From positions 62,001 to 126,000 of the forward strand of contig NZ_SJSY01000070.1 of NCBI RefSeq assembly GCF_004352915.1: a stretch of 64,000 bases of DNA. The letters are read 5' to 3'. Origin of the DNA: Flavobacterium zhairuonense. GTDB taxonomy: Bacteria > Bacteroidota > Bacteroidia > Flavobacteriales > Flavobacteriaceae. The notes under the pieces were generated by a model. That model worked only from the letters and a program-made list of their open reading frames with translations. It ran no database searches and had not been told where the DNA came from. Each line of letters begins with the position of its first letter. The stretch's first letter is position 1. Both the position numbers and the translations under genes were made by a program. Positions 17,401 through 25,012 of the stretch are shown here, in pieces.

Positions 17401-17652
17401 TCTTTCAACAGTTTTAGAACCAGTTGATGAGAAAACCAACACTTGTCCTGTATTTGCACTGATAGAATATTTACCATCAAAATCAGTACTTGTTCCCTGT
17501 TTTGTTCCTTTAATAAGTACATTTGCTCCTGGTATAGGCAGTCCAGCCGCATCAGTGATTGTACCTTTAACCACTTTGTTTTGCGCATAACCTGATGTAT
17601 GCAGTAATGCAAACAAGGCCAAAATAAGCAAAAGACTAAGTCTATTTTTCAT
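14497..17652 (-). CDS. SusC/RagA-type TonB-dependent oligosaccharide transporter (pair 2)
   Basis: The 1051 residues have the same architecture as the SusC at 8764: signal peptide (...LLHTSGYAQ), regulatory domain (KVVKGTITDAAGLPIPGANV), the TonB-box-like NEIVVVGYGTAKKSD, and a plug with LYVVDGVPL and SATAIYGSRGANGVIIVTTKQG. The beta-barrel ends ...YVMGIEVGF. Over the first 35 residues the two SusC proteins are nearly identical, while the barrels have diverged, as expected if they handle different oligomers such as homogalacturonan- and rhamnogalacturonan-derived ones. It heads the susC2-susD2 transcript and is divergent from the GH106 operon, with the control sites between them. Confidence 0.96.
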   Translation of the reverse strand: MKNRLSLLLILALFALLHTSGYAQNKVVKGTITDAAGLPIPGANVLIKGTKQGTSTDFDGKYSISANTGQVLVFSSTGSKTVERTVSTSSEINVKLVEEVSQLNEIVVVGYGTAKKSDVTGSVSTISAEKLMNRPVASATEALQGKIAGVDVTTNERPGSVGTVRIRGNRSLTASNDPLYVVDGVPLMSASAIETLNPRDIESMDILKDASATAIYGSRGANGVIIVTTKQGKSGRFTLNYTGTVTTSEIVDRSPSMSAEDFITYRRWAAYNLDPTKYANPATPTLANDKLIFDSALDGQTSRDNVLKGWASGTWDASKVTNTDWTKYVTQGGVSTEHVISASGGSEKVNTYGSVGYLDNQGTQKGQWYKRYTAKLTSNITPVDWFKMTASFNVSWSEQDYGMSTLSARSGTAPDAIYGAAKQIYNIAVPYDANGNLIINPGGESGVYTIMDEWNKSTQQSQTMRVLGNFSANLDFGKMTKSLEGLTYKLNFGPDFRSWREGVYIDGTSSLKVNSNGSAGTNFARLSNRRDFSWTVDNIINYDRTFAAKHKVGMTLLQTASSWNIENSQMSANNIPKPSFLWNAMGSVDATNAANNARMSSGLTERAISSYMARANYGYDNRYLLTVSGRWDGVTQLSEGHKWDFFPSAALAWRINNEEFLKNVDWIKNLKLRLGFGTSGNSSVDPYGTLGNISQIFLPFNGQSNAIGFTTNEPYYTANQTGMPNKNLGWEKTTQYNLGLDFSFLNNRISGVIDAYKSDTKDLLLRVDIPPVSGYPYIVSNIGETKNHGIEVTLNLIPIQTATGFTWETNLNAAFQKDEIVSLANGAQDMVSNSWFIGQSIAVRYGYDNDGLWQNTPEDLAEMAKWNANGYKFTPGNVRPKDQNGDYKMDATDRVVVGNSNPRWTGGWNNSFTYKGFDLGINIIGRTGYTASLGGEALTAHANQRETDYWTPDNPDAEFQKPILGQATSGSADPFSGLLGFQKASFVKIRNISLGYNLFKDVANKIGLANMKFYVQAVNPGSIYQSLKWYDFDTERTYFNRSYVMGIEVGF

Positions 17653-17685
17653 AAAAGTTAAATTTGGTTAATTAATTAGTTTATC

Positions 17686-17730
17686 CAAATTTATCCAGAA
17701 CGGTATGGCACAGCATCCTGTAGTATCCTG
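17686..17730 (-). promoter_or_regulatory. Predicted susC2 promoter with CAGGA direct repeat
   Basis: On the minus strand, CAGGAT-N4-CAGGAT (17730 to 17715), 21 bp of spacer, then a perfect TAAATTTG (17693 to 17686). This is the cleanest copy of the direct repeat, with both half-sites identical. The leader is about 25 nt, and its last 28 bases match the susC1 leader. Confidence 0.78.
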
Positions 17731-17955
17731 TTAACTTTCAGGTTTTTATAACAATTTTTAGAATTTCTTTAACTTTAAAAAGTTTCAACTCCTTGATTTA
17801 CAAGGGCGAATAAGTGTGGAATCCACAAATATTATATCAAAAATTTTATTGAAATATTTTTTTGTAATTCATAGTAATTCGAACACAAAAATGCGAATTG
17901 AGAAAAAAATACCACAAATTATTACTCATTTGATTTTTAATAAAAAGACATAAAA

Positions 17956-18000
17956 CAGGACGCTACAGGATAGCAAATTGAGTTTCTACATATACTTTTA
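17956..18000 (+). promoter_or_regulatory. Predicted GH106-operon promoter with CAGGA direct repeat
   Basis: On the plus strand, CAGGAC-N4-CAGGAT (17956-17971), 21 bp, then TACTTTTA (17993-18000), one base off TAnnTTTG. The geometry equals that of the susC promoters. The predicted leader to the ATG at 18100 is about 93 nt, longer than for the susC genes. Confidence 0.68.
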
Positions 18001-18099
18001 CCTTATTGCAACTATTAAAAAGTTACTATTGCATGATTCTATACTTATATGAAGTAAGTAAATTAGTAACCGCTACATAAAACTATTGAACCTTAACCA

Positions 18100-20898
18100 A
18101 TGAAAATAACCAAATCAAATTTCCTTATTATATTGTCCGTTTGCTGGATTATTAATGCTACAGCTCAGGAAACAAATTCGCCTTGGCCAAAATCATCAAA
18201 TGTAAATCAGCCATGGGCGCGCTGGTGGTGGATGGGAAGCGCTGTCGATAAACCTAATTTAAAAAGAAGTCTTACTGATTTTCATAATGCAGGAATTGGC
18301 GGTGTTGAAATTACTCCTATATATGGAATAAAAGGAGAAGAAAACAATTTCATCGATTATCTTTCTCCTAAATGGATGGAAATGCTGGATTATACGATTC
18401 ATGTAGCAGACAGTCTTCACATGCAGGTTGATATGGTTTTAGGGACAGGTTGGCCTTATGGCGGATCTCACGTTACAGTCGCTAATGCGGCAACAAAACT
18501 AATTATTGAAAAATATCCGCTTAAAAAAGACGAAACATTTGACCGAAATATTTCACTTGAGAATAAAAAAGAAAAAAATCCAGCAGAACTATTATATGTA
18601 GTAGCTTATGGAAAAGACGGTTCATACATCAATTTGACAGATCAACTAAAAAAGAATCAAACCAAAACAAAAGATAAAGGTATTGACGGAAAAACTGTTG
18701 AAATTCCGAATCAAACTGAACCGAATAAATTAAAATGGAAAGCCAAAAAAACTGATTATACACTGTATGCCGTTTTTAGCGGAAAAACAGGACAGCAGGT
18801 AAAAAGAGCAGCGCCTGGCGGAAGCGGTTTTACATTAGATCATTATTCAACAGATGCATTAAATGCTTATGTAGTTCCGTTTAACAATGCATTTAAAGGC
18901 CGTGAAGGTAAAATAAGAGCTATTTTTAATGATAGCTATGAAGTTTACGGTACCGATTTTACGCCTAAATTTTTCGAAGAATTTCAAAAACTGCGTGGTT
19001 ATGATCTAAAAAAGGAGTTGCCAATATTATTAAATGAAACGGATGGCGAAACTGGCAACCGAATCAGAAGTGATTACCGACAAACTATTGGCGATTTATT
19101 GCTTAATAATTTTGACAAGCCTTGGACACAATGGGCACATTCAAAAAACTTCAAAACAAAACTTCAAGCGCATGGATCACCAGGAAATCTAATTGATTTA
19201 TACGCTGCTGCAGATATTCCAGAATGCGAGACTTTTGGTTCTATGCCGTTTGATATTCCAGGATTTAGACGCGAAAAAGAAGATATCCGCGAAGGCGATG
19301 CTGATCCAGTCATGTTGAAATTTTCATCATCTGCTGCGCATATTTCTGGTAAAAATCTAGTTTCATCTGAGACTTTTACTTGGCTTAGAGAACATTTCAA
19401 AGCAGCTTTATCACAATGCAAACCAGAAGCTGAAGATTTAATGCTGAGCGGTATCAATCATATTTTTCTTCATGGTTCTACTTATTCGCCAGACAGAGCG
19501 TCGTGGCCGGGTTGGCAATTTTATGCGTCAGTAAATTTTAACGCCAATAATAGTATTTGGGAAGATGCTCCTTCTCTATTCTCTTATATTTCAAACTGCC
19601 AAACAATGTTGCAGCAAGGAAAATCAGACAATGAAATTCTGCTTTATTGGCCAATATTTGATACTTGGGACAAATACCAAAAAGGAACTTTATTTTTTGA
19701 ATTCAAAATACATTCGCTTCAGGAATGGCTTCACCCAACTTCTTTTTACAAAACAACTAAAAATTTGATGCAAAAAGGTTACGGCGTAGATTTCATTTCT
19801 GATAATTTTATTGCCGATGCGAAAGTAACGGATGGAAAAATCATGCTTAACGGAACCTCTTTTAAAGCTTTAGTAATTCCGCCAACTCAAAAAATGCCTC
19901 TTGCTACATTGCAGAAATTAATCGAATTGAAAAAAGAGGGCGCAAACATCATTTTTGAAAGCCTTCCAGAATCTGTTCCAGGTTTTAATGACTATAAAAA
20001 TCAGGAAAAAGAACTTCAAAATCTTTTATCAGCAAATAATGAATTGGTAAAACCTACTGCAGATGTTTTAAAAACTTTGGAAAGTACTCAAATCTATCCT
20101 GAAACACTTGTAAACACTGGCTTAAAATTTACAAGAAGAAATGTAGATGGTGAAAAAATCTATTATTTAGTAAATCATACTACAAAAATTATAGATGATT
20201 TTATTCCGATTCAAGTTGGAAACAAAGAAGTTATAATTCTAAATCCGTTAACTAGAGAATTTGGAAATGCTATTGTAAAAAAAGAAGCTAATCAAACATT
20301 GGTAAAAATTAAAATTGCACCGGGAGAATCTTATTTCTTGAAAACAGAAAATACAGCTTCGCAGAAAAAATGGAATTATTACGAACCAATCGCTGATGCA
20401 GTTCCGTTAAAAGGAAACTGGAAAATCAATTTCGACAAAGGCGGACCGCAATTGCCACCAAGCGCAACAATTTCAAATCTAGAATCTTGGACAAAATTAA
20501 GTCCAGAAGCCGAAGCATTTTCAGGATCAGCAACTTATACTTTGCAATTTGACAATCCGAATGCAAAAATTGAAAATTGGAGTTTAAACTTGGGTGATGT
20601 CCGCGAAAGCGCAAAAGTTTGGTTAAATGGAGAATTCATTGGAACGGCTTGGTCAGTTCCTTATCAACTAAACATCGGAAAATTAAAATCGGGGAAAAAC
20701 ACCTTAAAAATTCAGGTTACTAATCTTTCTGCAAATAGAATCCGCAACAAAGAATTAAAAGGCGAAGAATGGAAGATTTTTTATGAAATTAATATGGTAG
20801 ATAAAGATTATAAAAAATTCGACGCTACAAAATGGGCTCCAATGCCGTCGGGACTTTTAGGCCCAATCACTATTACACCATTAAAACAGCAAAACTAA
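18100..20898 (+). CDS. GH106 alpha-L-rhamnosidase
   Basis: The 932-residue protein has a signal peptide (MKITKSNFLIILSVCWIINATA) and the GH106 N-terminal pattern: ARWWWMGSAVDKPNLKRSL, GIGGVEITPIYGIKG, and DMVLGTGWPYGGSHV near residues 120-135. The barrel section includes LQAHGSPGNLIDLYAAADIPE and SETFTWLREHF. A C-terminal galactose-binding-like beta-sandwich (from about residue 775; NLGDVRESAKVWLNGEFIG) is typical of the family. GH106 enzymes remove alpha-L-rhamnose from rhamnogalacturonan oligomers. It is the first gene of the plus-strand operon and has its own predicted promoter. It matches the rhamnose mutarotase and CE12 elsewhere in the locus. Confidence 0.93.
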   Translation: MKITKSNFLIILSVCWIINATAQETNSPWPKSSNVNQPWARWWWMGSAVDKPNLKRSLTDFHNAGIGGVEITPIYGIKGEENNFIDYLSPKWMEMLDYTIHVADSLHMQVDMVLGTGWPYGGSHVTVANAATKLIIEKYPLKKDETFDRNISLENKKEKNPAELLYVVAYGKDGSYINLTDQLKKNQTKTKDKGIDGKTVEIPNQTEPNKLKWKAKKTDYTLYAVFSGKTGQQVKRAAPGGSGFTLDHYSTDALNAYVVPFNNAFKGREGKIRAIFNDSYEVYGTDFTPKFFEEFQKLRGYDLKKELPILLNETDGETGNRIRSDYRQTIGDLLLNNFDKPWTQWAHSKNFKTKLQAHGSPGNLIDLYAAADIPECETFGSMPFDIPGFRREKEDIREGDADPVMLKFSSSAAHISGKNLVSSETFTWLREHFKAALSQCKPEAEDLMLSGINHIFLHGSTYSPDRASWPGWQFYASVNFNANNSIWEDAPSLFSYISNCQTMLQQGKSDNEILLYWPIFDTWDKYQKGTLFFEFKIHSLQEWLHPTSFYKTTKNLMQKGYGVDFISDNFIADAKVTDGKIMLNGTSFKALVIPPTQKMPLATLQKLIELKKEGANIIFESLPESVPGFNDYKNQEKELQNLLSANNELVKPTADVLKTLESTQIYPETLVNTGLKFTRRNVDGEKIYYLVNHTTKIIDDFIPIQVGNKEVIILNPLTREFGNAIVKKEANQTLVKIKIAPGESYFLKTENTASQKKWNYYEPIADAVPLKGNWKINFDKGGPQLPPSATISNLESWTKLSPEAEAFSGSATYTLQFDNPNAKIENWSLNLGDVRESAKVWLNGEFIGTAWSVPYQLNIGKLKSGKNTLKIQVTNLSANRIRNKELKGEEWKIFYEINMVDKDYKKFDATKWAPMPSGLLGPITITPLKQQN

Positions 20899-20921
20899 CT
20901 ATTAACTTAAGAATACAAAAA

Positions 20922-22046
20922 ATGAAAAAATTAGCTTTATTCTTCTCAATATGCTTTTTGTATACGTGTACAACGAGCGCGCAACAGCCATTTGATAAAA
21001 AATTAGTCTTGAAACAAATGATTTTGGCCAATGATTATTTTATGCAAAAATGGCCAGAAACAGGCAAAACAATTATTACCAACAAAGAGCGCCCAAGTAA
21101 CATCTGGACGCGTGGTGTTTACTACGAAGGATTAATGGCGCTTCACGAAATTTTCCCAAAAGAAGCTTATTATGATTACGCTTACTCGTGGTCAGAATTT
21201 CATAAATGGGGATTTAATGGAGGAAATACAACTCGAAATGCCGATAATTACTGCGCTGCTCAAACCTATATTGATTTGTATAATTTAGAGCCAGATGCTA
21301 AAAAACTAAAAAACACAAAAGCAAACATCAACATGCTTTTGAATACGCCTCAGTTAGACGATTGGTCTTGGATTGATGCTATTCAAATGGGAATGCCTGT
21401 TTTTGCAAAAATGGGCGTTTTAGAAAAAGACAATCGTTATTTCGAAAAAATGTATGAAATGTACATGTACTCAAGAAACAAACATGGCGACAACGGACTT
21501 TTCAATGCAAAAGAAGGTTTATGGTGGCGTGATGCTGATTTTGATCCGCCGTACAAAGAACCAAATGGAAAAAATTGCTACTGGAGCCGTGGAAATGGAT
21601 GGGTTATTGCTGCTTTGGCAAAAGTACTTACCATTATTCCAGAAAATGCACCACACAGAGAGCAATATGTAAAAGATTTAAAAGCAATGGCAGCTGCTTT
21701 AGTCCCAATTCAAAGACCTGACGGATTCTGGAATGTGAGTTTGCATGATCCAACAAATTTTGGCGAAAAAGAAACTTCTGGAACAGCTTTATTTGTTTAC
21801 GGAATGGCATATGGAATCAACAGCGGTATTTTGAAAAAAGAAACGTATTTGCCAGTAGTCCAAAAAGCTTGGGATGCGATCATCAAAGAAAGTTTGCATA
21901 CCAATGGTGCATTAGGATTTTTGCAATCAACAGGAAAAGAACCTAAAGATGGACAACCACTTTCCTACGATAAATTCCCTGATTTTGAAGATTACGGATT
22001 AGGTTGTTTCTTGCTTGCAGGTTCAGAAATTTATAAAATGAAATAA
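20922..22046 (+). CDS. GH105 unsaturated uronyl hydrolase (copy 2)
   Basis: The frame is open from 20832, inside GH106. The ATG at 20922, 23 bp after the GH106 stop, gives a signal peptide (MKKLALFFSICFLYTCTTSA) and a 374-residue protein, the classic GH105 length. WSWIDAIQMGMP near residues 148-159 carries the catalytic Asp152 and YWSRGNGW near 220-227 is the pocket motif. It takes off the unsaturated uronic acid left by rhamnogalacturonan or pectate lyases. The gene overlaps the following GH2 gene by one base (TAATG), which implies coupled translation. It is distinct from copies 1 and 3, which lack this MYMYSRNKHGDNGL-like region. Confidence 0.92.
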   Translation: MKKLALFFSICFLYTCTTSAQQPFDKKLVLKQMILANDYFMQKWPETGKTIITNKERPSNIWTRGVYYEGLMALHEIFPKEAYYDYAYSWSEFHKWGFNGGNTTRNADNYCAAQTYIDLYNLEPDAKKLKNTKANINMLLNTPQLDDWSWIDAIQMGMPVFAKMGVLEKDNRYFEKMYEMYMYSRNKHGDNGLFNAKEGLWWRDADFDPPYKEPNGKNCYWSRGNGWVIAALAKVLTIIPENAPHREQYVKDLKAMAAALVPIQRPDGFWNVSLHDPTNFGEKETSGTALFVYGMAYGINSGILKKETYLPVVQKAWDAIIKESLHTNGALGFLQSTGKEPKDGQPLSYDKFPDFEDYGLGCFLLAGSEIYKMK

Positions 22047-25012
22047 TGAAAAAAACGCTCTTATTTCTTGTTTTAATTCTTTTTAAAACCGTGATATTTT
22101 CTCAGGAATTTAAGAGAGAAAAATACAATTTCAATTCCGATTGGAAACTAAAAACCGGAGACTCTAAAAATGCAGAGTCTCTTGGTTTTAATGATAGTTC
22201 GTGGAAAAAAGTTACGCTTCCGCATGCTTACAATCAAGAAGAAGCTTTTGAAAAAGATATTGAACACCTCACAACCGGAATTGTCTGGTATCGAAAAAAG
22301 TTTAAACTTCCAAAGGGAATCAAAGACGAAAAAATTTTCCTAGAATTTGAAGGAATTCGACAAGCCGGAATCATTTATATCAACGGACAAAAAGTTGGAA
22401 TGCATGAAAATGGCGTAATGGCGTTTGGTTTTGATATTTCAAATTTAATTAAGCCTTTTCCACAAGAAAATATTGTTGCTCTACGAATTGACAACGATTG
22501 GAAATACAAAGAACAGGCAACACAAGTCCCTTATCAATGGAATAATATCAACTTCAATGCAAATTATGGAGGGATTCCGAAGAATGTTTTTCTTCATATT
22601 ACCAGCAAATTATACCAAACGCTTCCACTCTATTCCAATTTAAAAACTACTGGAGTTTACATTTATCCTTCTCAAATTGACATTCAGAGTGAAAGTGCCA
22701 TTATCAATGCTGAAACAGAAATCAAAAATGAATTTGAATCCTCAAAAACAGTTGAATACAATATCGTTATTGAAGATTTAGAAGGCAAAAAAGTAGCTTC
22801 TTTTTCAGGCGGAAAAACTACAATTTCGCCAAACGAAACTAAAATTCTGAAAGCTAATTCGCTAGTAAACAATTTACATTTTTGGAGTTGGGGCTATGGT
22901 TATTTATACGCTGTAAAAACCATTTTGAAAGTTGACGGAAAAATCGTTGATGAAATTTCTACTAAAACGGGCTTCAGAAAAACAGCTTTCGCCGAAGGAC
23001 AATTTTGGCTAAATGATAGAGTTTTGCAGGTAAAAGGTTATGCACAAAGAACCAGCAACGAATGGCCGGCGATTGGAATGTCTGTTCCTGCTTGGATGAG
23101 TGATTTCAGCAATAAATTAATTGTAGAAGGCAACGGAAATTTAGTCCGATGGATGCATGTCACACCTTGGAAACAAGATATTGAATCTTGCGATCGCGTT
23201 GGTTTGTTGCAAGCCATGCCCGCCGGAGATGCCGAAAAAGACGCTCAGGGCGATACTTGGAAACAACGTGTAAATTTGATGCGTGACGCTATTATTTATA
23301 ACAGAAATAATCCGAGTATTATTTTTTATGAAAGCGGTAACGAATCGATCAGCGAAGCACACATGCATGAAATGAAAATGCTGCGAGATACGTATGATCC
23401 TTTTGGTGGGCGAGCGATTGGTTCTCGCGAAATGCTTGACAGCCAAGAAGCTGAATATGGAGGAGAAATGCTTTACATAAATAAAAGCGCCCGAAAACCA
23501 TTATGGGCAACCGAATATTCTAGAGATGAAGGAATGCGTAAATATTGGGACGAGTTTTCACCTCCATATCATAAAGAAGGTGACGGACCTTTATACCGCA
23601 GCGCTCCAGCATCTGATTATAATCATAATCAAGATCGGCACGCTATCGAAAATGTAGTTCGCTGGTATGATTATTATCGCGAAAGACCCGGAACAGGAAA
23701 ACGTGTAAATTCTGGCGGTGTAAATATTATTTTTTCTGATTCAAATACACATCATCGAGGTGAATCAAATTATAGAACGAGTGGCGAAGTTGATGCCATG
23801 CGAATTCCAAAAGATGGCTATTTTGCACATCAAGTTATGTGGGACGGCTGGGTCGATGTCGAGAAACAACGAACGCATATTATGGGACATTGGAACTATG
23901 CTGAAAAGACTGTTAAAAATATTTATGTCGTTTCAACAGCTCCAAAAGTAGAACTTTTTGTAAACGGAATTTCGCAAGGTTTTGGAAAACGAAGCAGTGA
24001 ATTTTTATTTACTTTCGAAAATATTGCTTGGAAATCGGGTACAATAAAAGCGGTTGGTTACGATGAAAACGGAAATATTTTAAGCCAAGATGAAAAAACA
24101 ACTGCGGGAGAACCATTTCAAATTAAGCTAAAATTAAATACACAACCGCAAGGAATGCTTGCTGACGGTGCTGACACAGCTTTAATTGATGTTGAAGTAA
24201 TTGATAAAAACGGAAATCGCTGTCCAATAAGTAATAATATGATTTCGTTTTCTTTAAATGGTCCAGCTACTTGGCTTGGGGGCATTGCTCAAGGTCCAAA
24301 AAATTATATTCTTTCTAAAGAAATTCCGGTTGAAAATGGCGTTAATAGAGTAATGATTCAGTCATTGGCGAAAGCCGGAAAAATAACAATTTCTACTCAA
24401 TCTAACGGATTAAAATCAGCCGAATTATCTTTTGAAACTAAAAGTGTAATTATAGAAAATGGTCTTTCAAAAGAATTGCCAGGGAAAAATCTGCCTTCAA
24501 ATTTAGAACGCGGACCAACGCCAAAAACTCCGTCATATACGCAAAAAAGAGTTCCTATAAATATCTTAAATGCCGTTTCTCCTTCAAATAGTAATGATAC
24601 TTACAAAAGTTATGACGACAACGAATTAACCGAATGGCGAAATGATGGAAACATTTCGACGGGTTCTATAACTTATACGCTATCAAAACCATCAATTGTT
24701 AATGAAGCTGTTGTGAAATTTACAGGTTGGAGAACTAAAATTTATCCAATCAGAATTTTAGCTGATGGAAAAGAAGTCTTTAAAGGAAACACAACCCAAA
24801 GTTTGGGTTATATTACAATTCCACTTGAAGCTGTTTTAGCCGAAAAAATAACAATCGAATTAATTGGTTCCAATACCGAAAAAGATGGATTTTCAAAAAT
24901 TGTTGAAGTAGATCCAACAAAAGAATTAGATTTATATAAAGATAAAACATCGGTTGATGCAGCCGGTCAATTACGCATTGTTGAAATAGAATTTTATGAA
25001 AAAATCAAATAA
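22046..25012 (+). CDS. GH2 family glycosidase (beta-galactosidase-like)
   Basis: The 988 residues include a signal peptide (MKKTLLFLVLILFKTVIFS) and an N-terminal GH2 sugar-binding sandwich with FNSDWKLKTGD, WKKVTLPHAYNQEE and WYRKKFKLP. An Ig-like domain (about 210-320) follows, then a TIM barrel with FYESGNESISEAHMHEMK, whose GNE holds the expected acid/base. PLWATEYSRDEG probably carries the nucleophile. C-terminal beta domains of the DUF4982/Ig type and a last discoidin-like sandwich follow. In a rhamnogalacturonan locus, removal of beta-galactose from side chains is plausible, but GH2 also covers glucuronidases and mannosidases. Its 3' end overlaps the next gene by 17 bp. Confidence 0.88.
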   Translation: MKKTLLFLVLILFKTVIFSQEFKREKYNFNSDWKLKTGDSKNAESLGFNDSSWKKVTLPHAYNQEEAFEKDIEHLTTGIVWYRKKFKLPKGIKDEKIFLEFEGIRQAGIIYINGQKVGMHENGVMAFGFDISNLIKPFPQENIVALRIDNDWKYKEQATQVPYQWNNINFNANYGGIPKNVFLHITSKLYQTLPLYSNLKTTGVYIYPSQIDIQSESAIINAETEIKNEFESSKTVEYNIVIEDLEGKKVASFSGGKTTISPNETKILKANSLVNNLHFWSWGYGYLYAVKTILKVDGKIVDEISTKTGFRKTAFAEGQFWLNDRVLQVKGYAQRTSNEWPAIGMSVPAWMSDFSNKLIVEGNGNLVRWMHVTPWKQDIESCDRVGLLQAMPAGDAEKDAQGDTWKQRVNLMRDAIIYNRNNPSIIFYESGNESISEAHMHEMKMLRDTYDPFGGRAIGSREMLDSQEAEYGGEMLYINKSARKPLWATEYSRDEGMRKYWDEFSPPYHKEGDGPLYRSAPASDYNHNQDRHAIENVVRWYDYYRERPGTGKRVNSGGVNIIFSDSNTHHRGESNYRTSGEVDAMRIPKDGYFAHQVMWDGWVDVEKQRTHIMGHWNYAEKTVKNIYVVSTAPKVELFVNGISQGFGKRSSEFLFTFENIAWKSGTIKAVGYDENGNILSQDEKTTAGEPFQIKLKLNTQPQGMLADGADTALIDVEVIDKNGNRCPISNNMISFSLNGPATWLGGIAQGPKNYILSKEIPVENGVNRVMIQSLAKAGKITISTQSNGLKSAELSFETKSVIIENGLSKELPGKNLPSNLERGPTPKTPSYTQKRVPINILNAVSPSNSNDTYKSYDDNELTEWRNDGNISTGSITYTLSKPSIVNEAVVKFTGWRTKIYPIRILADGKEVFKGNTTQSLGYITIPLEAVLAEKITIELIGSNTEKDGFSKIVEVDPTKELDLYKDKTSVDAAGQLRIVEIEFYEKIK

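Larger units (their letters stand above)
17653..18099. other. Divergent control region between susC2 and the GH106 operon
   Basis: This 447-bp region has no gene. It carries two predicted activator-dependent promoters facing opposite ways (17686-17730 for susC2, 17956-18000 for GH106). It also has the small dyad CCTTGATTTACAAGG at 17791-17805, which is also found upstream of susC1. The middle is AT-rich and otherwise featureless. Confidence 0.7.

Noticed and set aside
6512..18000. An HTCS or SusR-type regulator gene in the window as the reader of the CAGGA code
   Set aside because: No hybrid sensor kinase or ECF-sigma/anti-sigma pair is present. The AraC-type gene at 57882 lacks any link to the pectin genes and has its own SDR neighbours, and the broken kinase/regulator pair is sigma-54 type.
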